Of a DNA stretch of 64,000 nucleotides, positions 11,380-22,689 are shown piece after piece. This DNA comes from Eucommia ulmoides. Lineage: Eukaryota; Streptophyta; Magnoliopsida; Garryales; Eucommiaceae. Position numbers and translations under genes: made by a program. The stretch is taken from positions 28,246,743-28,310,742 of the forward strand of contig CM028333.1 of NCBI GenBank assembly GCA_016647705.1. Direction: 5' to 3'. The notes beneath the pieces are model-generated. The model saw only the letters and a list, made by a program, of their open reading frames with translations. It was not told where the DNA came from and did no database searches. Within the stretch, counting starts at the first letter, position 1. Each line of letters begins with the position of its first letter.

Positions 11380-11710
11380 ACCCTATGAAATTTTAGATCG
11401 AGTTGGCACAACAGCGTATAGACTGGCGTTACCACCAGAGTTGTCTTGACCACACTACGTTTTCTATGTATCGATGCTCCGGAAATATGTGCCAGACCCT
11501 TCTCATGTGTTGACTTCGCAGCTGATCGAATTGGAAGAAGATTTAACCTATGTTGAGAAGCCAGTCCAAATCCTAAGCCGTAAAGACCAAGTGTTGCGAA
11601 CGAAAATGATCCCGTTAGTCAAAGTGTTATGGCACAGTCATGCAGTGGAAGAGGCAACGTGGGAGCGAGAGGACGACATGAGGAACAAATACCCATATTT
11701 GTTCAATTAG
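11380..11710 (+). pseudogene. E3 integrase tail with chromodomain
   Basis: The frame from 11474 reads MLRKYVPDPSH, then DLTYVEKPVQIL and VLWHSHAVEEATWERE, ending with a stop at 11708-11710. This is the C-terminal chromodomain that gives chromoviruses their name and in the family guides integration to marked chromatin. The chromodomain part itself is still open, while the segment before it has stops. Confidence 0.88.
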
Positions 11711-11740
11711 GTAATAAAAATTTCGGGACAAAATTTCTTT

Positions 11741-11754
11741 TAGGAGAGAAGAGT
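11741..11754 (+). other. E3 polypurine tract
   Basis: TAGGAGAGAAGAGT directly precedes the 3' LTR start. It is the expected plus-strand primer tract. Confidence 0.75.
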
Positions 11755-14390
11755 TGTAAGACCTAAATCGTAGCACGTACGTCATTTTAGTTGCATTTTA
11801 AAATAATTGAAAAAATTCGGGGTGAAGTTGGGTCAATTAAAAATTCAAATTAAAAAGTTTAAAGGGTCAATTTGCAAATTCAGAAAATCCTTCAATCCAA
11901 AATTGGCATTTAACTTTTTAATTAAAACTTAAAGGGGTGAAATTTCAAATTTTAGAAACTTATAAATGGTGAATTGAACTCAAAAGAAGATTTTAAGAAA
12001 TTAGGGGGGAGGGAAGAGTAATTAAGCTAATGAGTTTTCTAGACACATATAGATATACCTATATTTCATGCGGACTGTTGCCGTGAGATCAGTCGATGAG
12101 CAGAGGGTTTGGGAAGTGGACGACGTGGCGTGAAGAAGGGGCATTCTAGTCCACCAATTACATGTATATATATATATACATGCATGCAGTGCATTTGAAG
12201 GGAAGAAAATCTGAGATCAAATATAGAAAATCTAGAGAGAGAGAGAGAGAATCGGAGGCGTTTGGTCGGCGGTGTGCTCCTTTGGTGGTGGGTGTCCCTT
12301 TGGTCGGTGTTGTTCCATCGTTACCGGCGTATGTGGGTTGCGGTGTTTAGATGTGGGAGTGTGTGGTCGTTTGGTAGTGAGTGTGAGTGTGTGTATGTAT
12401 GTGTGTGTTGTGTCAGCGGGAATCCAGCCAAAATAGAGACGGAGAGAGAGAGAAGTCGGTTGATCGCCGACGATGGGGGTGTGATCGGCGATGGTAAGAG
12501 GGTGTATATGTGTGCGATTGACGCCGTTTATTCGGTGATTGCATAGACAAGATGTCGTCAGCAGTGTACGTCGGTGAGGGTCGTCGGTCGGTCGGCGTTG
12601 TCTGTAGGAGTGGTTGCTATTGTGAGCGTGTACGTGTGTGTTCGGCTGATTGGGTACCAGCGGGGTGTATGGGTATAAGGTCGCCGGCAGTCGGCGACAT
12701 TAAGAAGAGAGAGGAAGGGCCGGCTGGAATTGAAGTGGAGCAGAAAAATAGGAAATAGAACCGAAAAAGGAAAAGAAAGAGGAAGGGGAGAAAGAAGAAA
12801 AAAAAGAAGAAACTACACAAATAACCCCAACAAATTCAAAATTCGTCTCGCCACCTTTTAAACTATTCAGAATGGGTAACGTTTTTCGTTAAGTTTATTT
12901 TAGTTTTGTTAAATTAAATTCTAGCATAAAATTTTTGTAACCGGAATAATAAATTTGAGACTGTTCGTATTACAAATTTATGCAGTAATTTTTATCGAAA
13001 ATGAAAAATTAACCGAATCATAATTTTATGTAATAAAATGTGGAGACGGGGAAATAACGAAACGTAGGGCCTACATTTACATAATTAGGTTATTTTTTTT
13101 CCTAAAATATTAATTTAAGCCATGTCACTAATAGGTTCGTAGGCACCTGAGGAACGACAGAGTATAGTCGATAAAAGCTTTTGGAAATGAATTACCAGGT
13201 GAGTGTATTGTCTTCTAATAAATATATTTTCATATATATATATATATATGATCGAAAAATGTCTTTACTTAAAAACTAGACGAATTTATAACTTATATGG
13301 ATTAAGAGATTTTGGTGTTTTTGGAAATGTGGATTACGTTTGTTTTTTTTTTTTTTTTAAAGAAGTGGAAAAATGATTTGTTGTATCCAGTTGGTTTTAG
13401 AAGAGGGTGGAAGTTGATTGTGGGCAAAGTTGTTGTATTGTTGAGGTGGAAATGAGTTATTGTTGTTGAGGTGAGGTGGAGATTGGTGTTGGATATTCAC
13501 CTGCTTGGCATAGTTTAATAGAGCGGTGTTTCACCCACTTGGCATAGTCCAGCGGAGCGTTGTTTACCCGTTTGGCATAGACCAGCGGAACGTTGTTTAC
13601 CTGTTTGGCATAGTCCACCAGAGCGTTGTTATGTCCCGCTAGAAAGGCATATCCTACCGGTGGTACGGTATCGTTGCAACTCCCGATCGTGAGGTTAAAA
13701 TGATCACATGGCTAGCTGTGGTGTGGTGTGGTGTGCTATGGTGTCGTATGTGGTATTTTGTCATATATGGTGTTTTGTCGTATATGTTGATTGGGATGAG
13801 TACGTTTATACATATTCTTTTATACTGGATTGGTATGTTCTGATTTCATTATATTATATGGTTAGTTGAATTATTCAGGTTGATTTTCACTGTTTAGTTG
13901 GGGTGCTATATATACATGTATATAGACGTTGATTCTGTGGTGATAGGAAAAAGGTATTTTTCCTTGTGGTATGAGACATTTATATATTATGAGATTTTTA
14001 TTTGATATATGCTGTTATATGTTTTATACTTGATCCATCTAAAATGTTTTTATTAAGAAGGCAGTACATTCGCAGGTATAGCAGCTAGGAGTCGGTCCCT
14101 TACTAGCACTAGGTAGAGTCCAGCGATACGGTAGTGAGGGAGTATTTTGAGAGGTGTTGGTTGAGGTGAACCTATGAGAGGTTCATGGTTATTTTATCTT
14201 TGTTGTTATTATAATTTTGTAGGGATGGGTGTGTCCCCAATTAGAGAGTGTATATATATGTATGGTATGATTTGGTGATTGTGTATTTATGTATGCACTC
14301 ATCGTTTCCTAGTTGTTTTGGCGTGCAGGTGATGTCATGTCAACGTCACGCCGACCCCAGGGTGATAGGTGTCTGGGATGGGGTGTGACA
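11755..14390 (+). repeat. E3 3' LTR
   Basis: 2636 bp, TGTAAGACC to GGTGTGACA. It aligns along its length with the 5' LTR with scattered substitutions. It lacks the roughly 280-bp GT-rich segment and one 33-bp unit. Confidence 0.92.
13498..13630 (+). repeat. 33-bp tandem array, four units, E3 3' LTR
   Basis: Same unit as in 7327-7492 but with four copies, so the array changed in number after the element inserted. Confidence 0.88.
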
Positions 14391-14395
14391 CCCTC

Positions 14396-14765
14396 AACGT
14401 CTTAACGACCCTAGGTTGGGCGAGTCTTGCCCCAACCTCATTGATTGCACACAAAACCTCAGTTCGTAAACTTCCTCGCCACCTCTCTCGAGTGTAAGAC
14501 GAGGGATATAACATGACTTCGTATCAACGAAGAAGTCTCCCTCAACGTCTTAACGACTCTAGGTCACATGAGTCTCGCCCCAACGTCATTTATTTCATGC
14601 GTTATGTTTACCGTATCGACAATATCAGTTCTAAAACTCTATCTCCACCTTTCTCGTGTGTAAGACGAGGGAATAAGAGACTTCGAATCAACGAAGAAGT
14701 CCCCTTCAATGTCTTAATTACTCTAGGTCATGTGAGTCTTGACCCAACGTCATAGATTGTACACA
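14396..14765 (-). repeat. Tandem 150-170-bp modules in S1
   Basis: A module containing CACCTCT-CTCGAGTGTAAGAC, ACGAAGAAGTC and CTTAACGACCCTAGGTC occurs three times in S1: once split by E3 (from about 5235) and twice here with a period near 166 bp. S2 has two copies; S3 and E4 LTRs have one. Confidence 0.8.
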
Positions 14766-15310
14766 ATCCTGATCCCGACTGGGTTATCGCATCGTGGCGT
14801 TTGTTTATTCTTGTCCGAATCCGAGATTTGTCAAATCCCGTATTCTTGATATGTAAATCTAAGCACAATAAACAAAAAACAATATGATAAACACACTCAA
14901 ATATTGAAGAACAATCATCAAAGAAATGCAACTAAACCAAAACTACATTTTTATAAACGATATTAATCCTATACATAATCCACGTTTAACCTATGGCCAT
15001 ATCCATTTATACAATTGAAACTAGGCTAAACATGCTCAAACATACATAGAAGATAAGAAATAAAAGGAAAAAACGGATGAACTTAGCCGATATTCGAAGA
15101 TTAGACGCTAAAATCGTCCACCGAATGATTTTCCTTCTCCGCGTGTTGATCTTATCCTTCTGATATGTTTGAGCACTCCCCATACTCTCTTTATATCCTA
15201 ACTTAATCCTTAAGGGCTGTAAGGGCCGGAGGTTGTGAAGGAGAAGGAAGGAAAGGGGTATAGATAGACAAAATATCTAAAATAAATATCTCCCATTGTG
15301 TAGAGGCCAT

Positions 15311-15403
15311 CGCCTAGGCGGTGGGTATGTCGGTTAAGGTTCGCCTAGGCAGTGGAGAAGGCGGTGGCTTAGGAAAACACTCTGCTGGATTTCCGCCTAG
15401 GCA
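15311..15403 (-). promoter_or_regulatory. Palindrome array in S1 U3 (weakened)
   Basis: GCCTAGGC palindromes start at 15312, 15343 and 15395. The first, CGCCTAGGCG at 15311, has a degenerate partner (CGGTTAAGGT) exactly 20 bp away at 15331; the others have lost clear partners. On the minus strand the array precedes GGATATAAAGAGAG (around 15190), a TATA-like box. It corresponds to the better preserved arrays in S2, S3 and E4. Confidence 0.7.
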
Positions 15404-16416
15404 GTGGGCTTCCTTCATATTTTTGCCTCCTTGCTTATTTTTTCACTGTTCTCCGACCGTTCTCGATACGAATTGATCGTTTATGCTCCGATTTCATACA
15501 TTTTCACCCCATGCACATGTTTTAATACAAAAAGAAGAAAAACATATTAAAACATTTAAAAATAACTATAAATGTACTCGAAAACTAACAAATTCGGTTT
15601 GGAATTATAAGGGTAATTTACACCTATCACTATCCGAGAAGGGAAAAGCAGAAAGCTCCATTTAACTCCCCCTTCCCGCCTCCGATTACCCAGGAAGGAC
15701 AGGAATCAGACTTCTCATCCTGGCTACAATAGATTGGTGTCTCTCTCGGTTTATGAGCTGGTTCAATTTTCCATCCACAAATATCTCCTAAATATCTCCA
15801 AATATCTCTAAATATCCCAAAATATCTACAAATATTTCCATGGTTCACTTCCCCAACAAAAAATATCACCAAGTATCCCCTAATATGGTCAAGATAAGAG
15901 CCCCTTGGCATCCTCCCATCGTCTACATGCCAAGTTGAAAGTTTGATGTGATTTTGAGGAGACACTGATTCATGATTAAGCCCCTAATCTAATCCACTCA
16001 TTGCCTATAAATAGGAGGGCATACAATTACCCAAAGGTAGATGATTTTTGCCCCATTTTCTTGGCAATTTCTCTATATACCTCTCCCCCCGTACGCTAAT
16101 TCTCACGCCGAAAGGGACACGCCGAGATCATCCCGATAAGTCATTTGAGTAGGTTTTCAGATGCTTCCCTTCTCGGAACAACTCCATTCTAAGCCTGATT
16201 CACTTTTCCAAGGATCACAAGGCATTTTGAACCTCCCCTTGTCGATCCAAAAGGCTTTGGGCTTTTCTCGATAAAGGCATCTCCTTGATTGGCCAGGGAC
16301 CTCTTCAATGATCAGAAGCTCCACGGATTGAAGATCTTCATTCCAGACCTCTTCAACTTATCCAAGGTTGACCGAACCATACCGTTGGAGTCAACCAAAA
16401 TTTGACATCAACAGTT

Positions 16417-16432
16417 TGGCACCGTCTGTGGG
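16417..16432 (+). other. E2 primer-binding site (Tat type)
   Basis: TGGCACCGTCTGTGGG begins three bases after the LTR end. It is one base from the TGGCGCCGTCTGTGGG form common next to Tat-lineage LTRs; related forms occur in E1 and E5. Confidence 0.75.
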
Positions 16433-16513
16433 AAAGCGCTACTAAAAGCCTTTCTTCGACTATCTGCTCTTGTCTCGGCTAAAGGTTAGATGATTACAAG
16501 GTTTAGTTAGTCT

Positions 16514-18245
16514 TTGCGACCAAGAGACCTTAATAGCATGGTGGATAACAACTCGACTAGAGAAATGTCAAGAATATCCAGGGCGGATTTGAGGACTACT
16601 GTCCCCATCTCGAAAGAAGAAGAAAATACACTTCCCATTAACCAAGCAGGCCCGTCGGCTACAACTATAGGAGTCCACATTGGACCAATTACCAAAGTTG
16701 CAGATACGGTGCGACTTGATAACTTTGAACGTCAGTTATTTCAGTTTCAAACCTATCTCAACACCATTCTCTCCCGTCTATCACATGCCCCGGGTTAGAG
16801 GGGACCGATTCGCCGAAACACAGGAGGAGAAGGACGTCACCCACCACCGACTCCTAATCAGAGGGGACCGATTCTCCGATATGCGGGAGGTAAGGATCAT
16901 CATCAAGAATCGGACTGTGTCTTCTACTCCGAAGGACACGTCTCGGGGGAACAACCTCGTCAGCGCGATCGACCAGTTAGGGAACGGAATCTGGCCACAC
17001 CAGTAGTTTTCGATTCTGCATCTTTATCTTTATGGGCTCGTTGGATAGAGGGTCACCGTGATCACTAACCGGAAAGAACTTACAACTACATTACCCGTGT
17101 TGATCGCAGAGTTCACCATACTCGGGAGGTTGACTCCCACTCTCCTCCTGTCGAAAGATAGGGGTCAAGAGTGATTGCAAGTCATGTGAAAACACCGTCC
17201 AGGGGAGAAGCAACATTAGAAAGGTGCGTCGCTGAGATGGAGGCAACGTTTGTGCAAATATGGGGCCCTTGGGCGCTGTTGGACTTCCTTTAGGTATAAG
17301 GTCTCATTTCGTTGATGATATAGTGTTTAAGGTGGTTCTCTACAAATTTCTTAGCTCACAACCCCTTACGACGGAACTACCAACCCTATTGATCACCTCT
17401 CTATTTTAGTTGCGTTCATGGACATGCATACGACCTCTATGGAGGTAAGGTGTAAGTAATTCCCTCTCACTCTCATCGGAATGGCCAGCACCTGGTTTCA
17501 AGAATCGGCCCCAACCTCAGTCTCATCGTTCACCCAATTGGAACAACTTTTCTTGGCTCGATTCGACTGTTCTCGGAGAAGGCCCAAAACGGTGACTCAC
17601 CTTATCGCCCTCTAGTAGGAAATAACAGAAACATTGGGTGATTTTGTTACTTGATTCCATTAGGAACGTTTGAGCTGTGGTAGTATTCCGGATGCCGTGG
17701 CCTTGAACGCTTTCATTGACGGACTAAGGTACCGAAGATTATCGTATGACTTGTGCTCATACACTGTGCCAAATTTGGCTACTGCTCTGGCTCGGGGTAC
17801 AAGCTTCTGTGAAGCTGACCTCAGAAATACTGTGAAGCGAGAGTGAGAAGGGGCTCAGAAGCGAAAGGGCCGAGCAACGGAAGGACCAAGCCGGGTACAG
17901 GGGTCGCAAAGGCTATAGGCAGAGAGGCGGTTAGGACCTCTCCTCAGAGATCGGAAACATCCTCTACCCTTAGGGAATCGTGTAGGGCTGATGTCCCTAA
18001 CTGCATCTATAGCGATGATTTTTGTTAAAAACTCGGGAAGAGAATTCTGCTTGCTAGCTCCTCCCCCTAAAGGAAGACCCATGGGAAAATCCATTTCTAA
18101 ATATTGCGTGTTCCCCCATGATCATGGTCACTCGATGGACAAATGCTTCCAGCTCCAAGAAGATATCAAGGCCCTCATAAAAAGAGGGTACCTTAGTCAT
18201 TACGTCTGCAAGGAGAATGCAGGCTCCGGAGAGAGCAGTCGCTGA
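16514..18245 (+). pseudogene. E2 gag remnant
   Basis: The frame opens near 16541 (MVDNNSTREMSR) and later fragments show the Tat capsid pattern: PYDGTTNPIDHLSI, then FPLTLIGMASTWFQE and FTQLEQLFLARF between 17370 and 17570. A zinc-knuckle-like segment YCVFPHDHGHSMDKC with FQLQEDIKALIKRGYL follows at 18090-18200. Several stops and frameshifts interrupt it. The intact protein would form the cytoplasmic particle that packages the element RNA. Confidence 0.85.
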
Positions 18246-18419
18246 GATGAGCGTATAGGTAAGCCTAGTAGGGAAAATCGTGGCTGACCCCCACCGAGAA
18301 GAGAAACTAAAGAATTTGATGATGAGATGCATATAGATGGTGAAATTAATGTGATAGATGGCGACCTTGGCCTTGGAGGGGAGACCACCTCTTCCTAGAA
18401 GAGGCACGAGGGTAAAACG

Positions 18420-18890
18420 AAGAAAAAAGCCGACGAGGACGTGTACGTGGTGAGCATAATTGATACTGCCTCACACAATGTCATTTTCTTCAGTGAAGCT
18501 GACCTCCGAGAGATTTATACCCCTCATGATGATGCCTTGGTAATTTTTGCCCTAATCAACCACTATAAAAGATGACGAATTTTGATCGACGGAGGAAGCT
18601 CTGTGGATATCATTTTCAAATATGCTTTTCGACAAAATAGACGTGAGTTTAAGCTCCGTGAGACCCACTACTTCCCCTCTTGTCAGATTTGGCAAGAAGG
18701 TGGTGAATTCCATGGGTTGGGCCTCCATTTCCTTCACTGTTGGCATTGTGCCCACGTCGGCCACAGTTTGGGTCAAATTCCTTATCGTGGACTAACTTTT
18801 TCCTTACAACACAATCATTGGATGACCCACCTTAGTGGCGATAAAATCCATATCCTCCCCCTACCATCAATCAATGAAGTTCTCTACTGA
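18420..18890 (+). pseudogene. E2 aspartic protease remnant
   Basis: ILIDGGSSVDIIF at about 18580-18615 corresponds to the LVDGGSSADILF active-site motif of Tat proteases (Asp-Gly-Gly variant). Downstream frames shift, but FGKKVVNSMGWASISFTVG and FLIVDL pieces can be found in another frame. The protein would cleave gag-pol. Confidence 0.75.
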
Positions 18891-19089
18891 AAATGGGGGT
18901 AGAGGAGGTGAGGAGAGATCAAGATTCCGCTAGGTCTTGTGCCAGAAGGGTACTTGAGAAAAAGAAATAGTAGTTAACGGTCGGGATTGGGAACAACGAG
19001 GTTGAACTCATGGCCCTGTCTGGTCCCGGAACCGTGCCTATCGACGATCCCTGAGATGAGGAAACCCATCTACGACCTCATGAAGACCT

Positions 19090-19759
19090 GATAGAAGTAC
19101 TTATTTACCCTCCCATTGAGGGGATAACTGTTCAAATTGGTGCCAAACTTAGCACAACATAACAAGAAGAGTTAACCAATCTCCTTAGAAGAAATTATGA
19201 TGTGTTTGCTTGTTCCTACAACGAGATTCCTGGGATTGTTCCAAGCATCACCATGCACCGTCTCCATGCTAATCCTCAACATCCATTTATGAGGCAAAAA
19301 AGAAAAAAATTCTACGCGGAACATCAAAACCTCTTTGAACAAGAAATGGATAAGTTAGTGAAATCTGTTGTGGTGGAAGAGGTGGAATTCCTCGATTAGC
19401 TCTCCAATATCGTCCTCGCGCCTAAAGCCAGAAACAAATGGTGTCTTTGCGTGGACTTAAAAGACCTCAATAAGGCGTGCCCCAAAGATTTCTTCCCTCT
19501 GCCGAGAATAGACTTGGTTATAGATGCTATGGCGGGGCACAAACTATTGAGTTTCCTAAATGCTTACATCGGATACAACCAAATTCTCTTGTTTTCTCCT
19601 GACAAGGGAAAGACCTCATTCATCACAGACAGAGGCACCTACTGTTATAAGGTTATTCCCTTCGACCTTTACAACGCCGAGGCTACTAACCAAAGGCTCT
19701 TCAACAAGATGTTCACGGAAGAGATTAGCTCGACGACGGAAGTTTACATTGATGCTATG
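19090..19759 (+). pseudogene. E2 reverse transcriptase, N-terminal part
   Basis: Motifs are clear: DVFACSYNEIPGI, RKKFYAEHQ, an in-frame stop after VEFLD, then NIVLAPKARNKWCLCVDLKD and KACPKDFFPLPRID, FLNAYIGYNQI and the run into the catalytic motif. The YVDD-type motif is altered to YIDA and is cut at its Met codon by solo LTR S2. RT converts element RNA to DNA. Continues at 21485. Confidence 0.9.
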
Positions 19760-19986
19760 TGATAGGTGTGAAAAACCTATCTATTTCCAATCCTAATTGG
19801 TTAGTTTTCGAATATGTTTATAGTTATTTTTATTATATTTTAATTAGTATTTATACTTTTTGTATAACTCAGGTGTGTGGTTCAAAAAGATAGGAAACTG
19901 GAGCTAAAATGATGAGATCGAACCAAAGCGGTTCGAAGTTACGGTGGATAAACAAGCTCGGAGGCTAAAAGACGAAACAGGCCCAC

Positions 19987-20314
19987 CGCTTAAGCGCCCA
20001 GACCACCGCTTAAGTGGTGAAAATGCAGAGAAGAGCAAAATGCTACTGATGGATGACTGCCGGAGCGGAAATTCTACCGCTTAGGCAAAAATCCAGCAGA
20101 GGACGAAGAAGGGCTACTGACAGCCGCTCGCCTAGGCATAATTTCTACCGCCTAGGCAAAAATCTAATAGAATGTTCTCCAGTCCACCGCCTACTTTACC
20201 GCCCAGGCGATCAGACTTAACCGACCTAATTCTGCCTAGGCGCAATTTCCACCGCCTAGGCGGATTTGCCCTGCATAGCCTTTAGATATTTTTAGGATAT
20301 TTTTGCTATAAATA
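19987..20314 (+). promoter_or_regulatory. S2 U3 array of 20-bp-phased palindrome pairs plus TATA box
   Basis: Pairs start at 19987/20007 (CGCTTAAGCG and CGCTTAAGTG), 20129/20149 (CGCCTAGGCA twice) and 20233/20253 (TGCCTAGGCG and CGCCTAGGCG). Each pair has a start-to-start distance of exactly 20 bp. TATAAATA lies at 20307-20314, about 45 bp past the last site. The layout suggests an LTR enhancer and core promoter; the binding factor is unknown. Confidence 0.8.
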
Positions 20315-20834
20315 TCCCCTCTCCTCCCCCTTTGGCCGACTATCTCTCTCCTCTATCTTGCATTTTTGAGCCCCTTAGGCTATAGTTAAGCCAAGGGTTA
20401 GGAATTTTAGTGGTGTAGCTCGCATCCCGAAGTGGAGAAGACGGCGAATCGATCGTTGAGCGTTCTTAGCAGTTTATCTTCAGACGAGGCTAAGTTCTTC
20501 CATCATTTTTCCTTATTTCTTTATCTTAGGAGCATGTGAGCATATTTAGCTCATTATTTCATTGTATATACGGCTATGGCCCCGAGTTAAATATGGATTG
20601 TAGTAGGGATTAACCTATAATTTATAAATACGTCGTTTGGGTGATTTCGGTGTTTCGTTTGTGATTGTTCTTCGTAGTTTGATTGTATTTATCATATTTT
20701 TTGTTTATTATACTTGGATTGATAAATGGAGAATACGGGATTTTGACAAACCCCAGATTCGGAATAGGGTAAACAAACACCACGATTCTATAACCCGGTC
20801 GGGGTTCGAATCGTGGACAATCGATGGCGTGGGT

Positions 20835-21140
20835 CTAAACACACGCTACCTAGGGTTGTAAAGACGTTGAGGGGGACCTCTTCGTTGGCTCGAAGTTGTG
20901 TTATATTCCTCATCTTACACTCGGAAGAGGTGGCGATGGAGTTTTAGAACGGAGATTGTCGATAGGGTAAATACAACATGACAATCCAATAACCCGGGAG
21001 GGAGTTGGATTGTGTGCAATCAATGACACTGGGCGAGACTCACGTGACCTAGGGTCGTTAAGACGTTGAGGGGGATTTCTCCGTTGACTCGAAGTCATGT
21101 ATTCTCCCGTCTTACACTCGGCAGAGGTGGCGGCGGAGTT
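20835..21140 (+). repeat. Duplicated ~195-bp module in S2
   Basis: Two copies of a block with AAGACGTTGAGGGGGA, a TCGAAGT motif, CTTACACTCGG and GAGGTGGCG; the CTTACACTCGG landmarks are at 20914 and 21111. The same block is present once in S3 and E4 and three times in S1. Confidence 0.8.
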
Positions 21141-21484
21141 TATGTATTGAGGTTGTCAAATAGGTCGAATAACGTAAATGGAAGTAAATCGGAATCGAAC
21201 ACGTATTTGTAAACACGTTAATCCCTATACAATTCTTCACCCTAAAACATATTAACATAATAATGTAGTTAATTTAGGATATATTAGTATTAGTTTAATT
21301 GATTAAATACATTTGTTTTTTGCCTAGATAAAATTAGGTCACGACAAACGCGATATTCGATAGTAATGACAACAATCCCTGTGGATACAATAACCTGATC
21401 TTAATGATCACACTATACTAAAACTTAGACCTCGTATACTTGCGAGAGTAAGTAGCGGCATGTTTTTCCCGCGCTACCAATATG

Positions 21485-22220
21485 CTGGTAAAGAGAGCCA
21501 AAGCACGTGATCACATCGGCGATCTCCAAAATTATTTCGACAAGCTCTGAACTCATTGCATGAAGTTGAACCCCACCAAGTGTATCTTTGGGGTTTCAAC
21601 AGGAAAGTTTTTAAGCTACATGGTATCTTAGAGGGGCATTGATGCCAATCCGAACCAAATCAGCGCCATTCTCGAAATGGCCTCTCCACGGACGAAGAAG
21701 GAACTTCAAATTCTTACGGGGAGGTTGGCAGCCTTGAACTGCTTCATTTCACGATCTTCAAAAAAATGCTTTCTCTTATTTAAGGTTTTGAGGGAAAACA
21801 AGTCATTCGAGTGGATAGCGGAGTATGAGGCCGCCTTCCAAGAGCTTAAAACATACTTCTTCTTAGCGTCGCTGTTGAGTACCCCCAAGGATGGAGAAGA
21901 ATTGTTCATGTAGATTGCTGCCTTGAATACCACAATCAACATGACACTGATCTGAGAAGAGGACGAGATTCAAATGCCTGTGTACTATGTGAGCCGAGTG
22001 TTGTCTGATGCCGAGACGAAATATCAACGATTTGAGAAATTGGCTTATGTTCTTCTCATCACATCAAGCAAATTGAGGCAATATTTCCAAGCCCACATGA
22101 TTATCGTACTTACTGATCAACCCTTATGAAAAGTTCTCCAATTACCTGATGTCTCTGGTCGGTTCATGAAGTACAATCTTGAGCTTGGCTAATTCCATAT
22201 TGAGTACCGGCCCAGGATGG
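21485..22220 (+). pseudogene. E2 RT C-terminal part and RNase H remnant
   Basis: The frame restarts with LVKRAKARDHIGDLQ, the normal sequence after the RT catalytic motif, then LNPTKCIFGVSTGKFL and the FLGR-equivalent LTGRLAALNCFISR. RNase H remnants follow (VYYVSRVLSDAETKYQRFEKLAYVL, then LTDQPL). In-frame stops occur at several places. Confidence 0.88.
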
Positions 22221-22224
22221 TGAT

Positions 22225-22680
22225 CAAAAGGAAGGTCCTGGTCGAATTTATTGCTGAGATGACTTTCTCAAAAGAGCCCATTCCAAAAGACCATGACCCT
22301 ACCCGACAAGAGGCCTATGTCGGCCAGACAGAGGCGCCGGTCTCAGAAGGGGCACTTTCCCATCCCGAAATAAGTGATGATATCGGTTCGGACAAATAGA
22401 AACTATTTACGGATAGGGCCAGAATGAACCTGGTAGTCTCAAATCGAGAAGAAATTGAATATGCACTCCGATTGGGATTTAGAGCCACCACCAACGAAGC
22501 AGAATATGAAACTCCTTTCGTTGGACTCAAAATAGCAAGAGAATTCAATGCCAAGAACCTGCAAGTCTTTTGTGATTCATAATTGGTTATAAACCAAGTA
22601 AACGGTGAATTCTCAGCTAAAGATCCGAGCATGACTGCATACCTCGGGAAAGCAAAGGCACTTATGGGAAATTTCTAAAA
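22225..22680 (+). pseudogene. E2 second (archaeal-type) RNase H remnant
   Basis: FRATTNEAEYETPFVGLKIA and VINQVNGEFSAKDPSM match the extra RNase H domain found after the ordinary RNase H in Tat elements (usual NNEAEYEAL and VNGEY-A-D). This domain is the best single sign of the Tat lineage. Stops interrupt it. Confidence 0.85.
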
Positions 22681-22689
22681 AATCTAAAT

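Larger units (their letters stand above)
5316..14390 (+). mobile_element. E3: Tekay/Del-type chromovirus, decayed
   Basis: A complete-ended element of 9075 bp: LTRs 5316-8238 and 11755-14390, iMet-type PBS, remnants of RT, RNase H, integrase and chromodomain, and a PPT. The 3' flank is CCCTC (14391-14395); the 5' flank is CCATC (5311-5315), one mutation away, so this is the TSD. It lies within solo LTR S1 and splits a GAAGAAGTCCCCCTCAACG motif conserved in the sister LTRs, which confirms the target site. Confidence 0.92.
4909..15629 (-). mobile_element. S1: Athila-type solo LTR (split by E3)
   Basis: One LTR of about 1641 bp in minus orientation, flanked by exact TSDs CTATC at 4904-4908 and 15630-15634. 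It runs from TGATAGGTG on the minus strand to a CCA-type end. Its two parts are 4909-5315 and 14396-15629. There is no internal region, so the element was reduced to a solo LTR by LTR-LTR recombination. A TATA-like box, a short palindrome array (15311-15403) and repeated 150-170-bp modules are inside. Confidence 0.88.
4613..16413 (+). repeat. E2 5' LTR (split by S1 and E3)
   Basis: LTR parts are 4613-4908 and 15635-16413, about 1075 bp in total. They match 45361-45965 and 51676-52139 in order, for example CAGAGGAATATCTCCATTCGTTCC and the U5 end TTTGACATCAACA. The break coincides with the 5-bp duplication CTATC made by S1. The first bases have drifted from the family start TGATGAGTG, so the left border is uncertain by a few bases. 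Confidence 0.8.
19760..21479 (+). mobile_element. S2: Athila-type solo LTR in the E2 RT
   Basis: 1720 bp, TGATAGGTGTG to GCGCTACCA, flanked by CTATG (19755-19759) and ATATG (21480-21484), a 5-bp TSD with one mutation. The RT frame resumes just after the duplication, which fixes both ends. The LTR starts with a hairpin (GATAGGT, 7 nt, ACCTATC), has palindrome pairs upstream of a TATA box at 20307, and two copies of a roughly 195-bp module (20835-21140). Confidence 0.93.
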
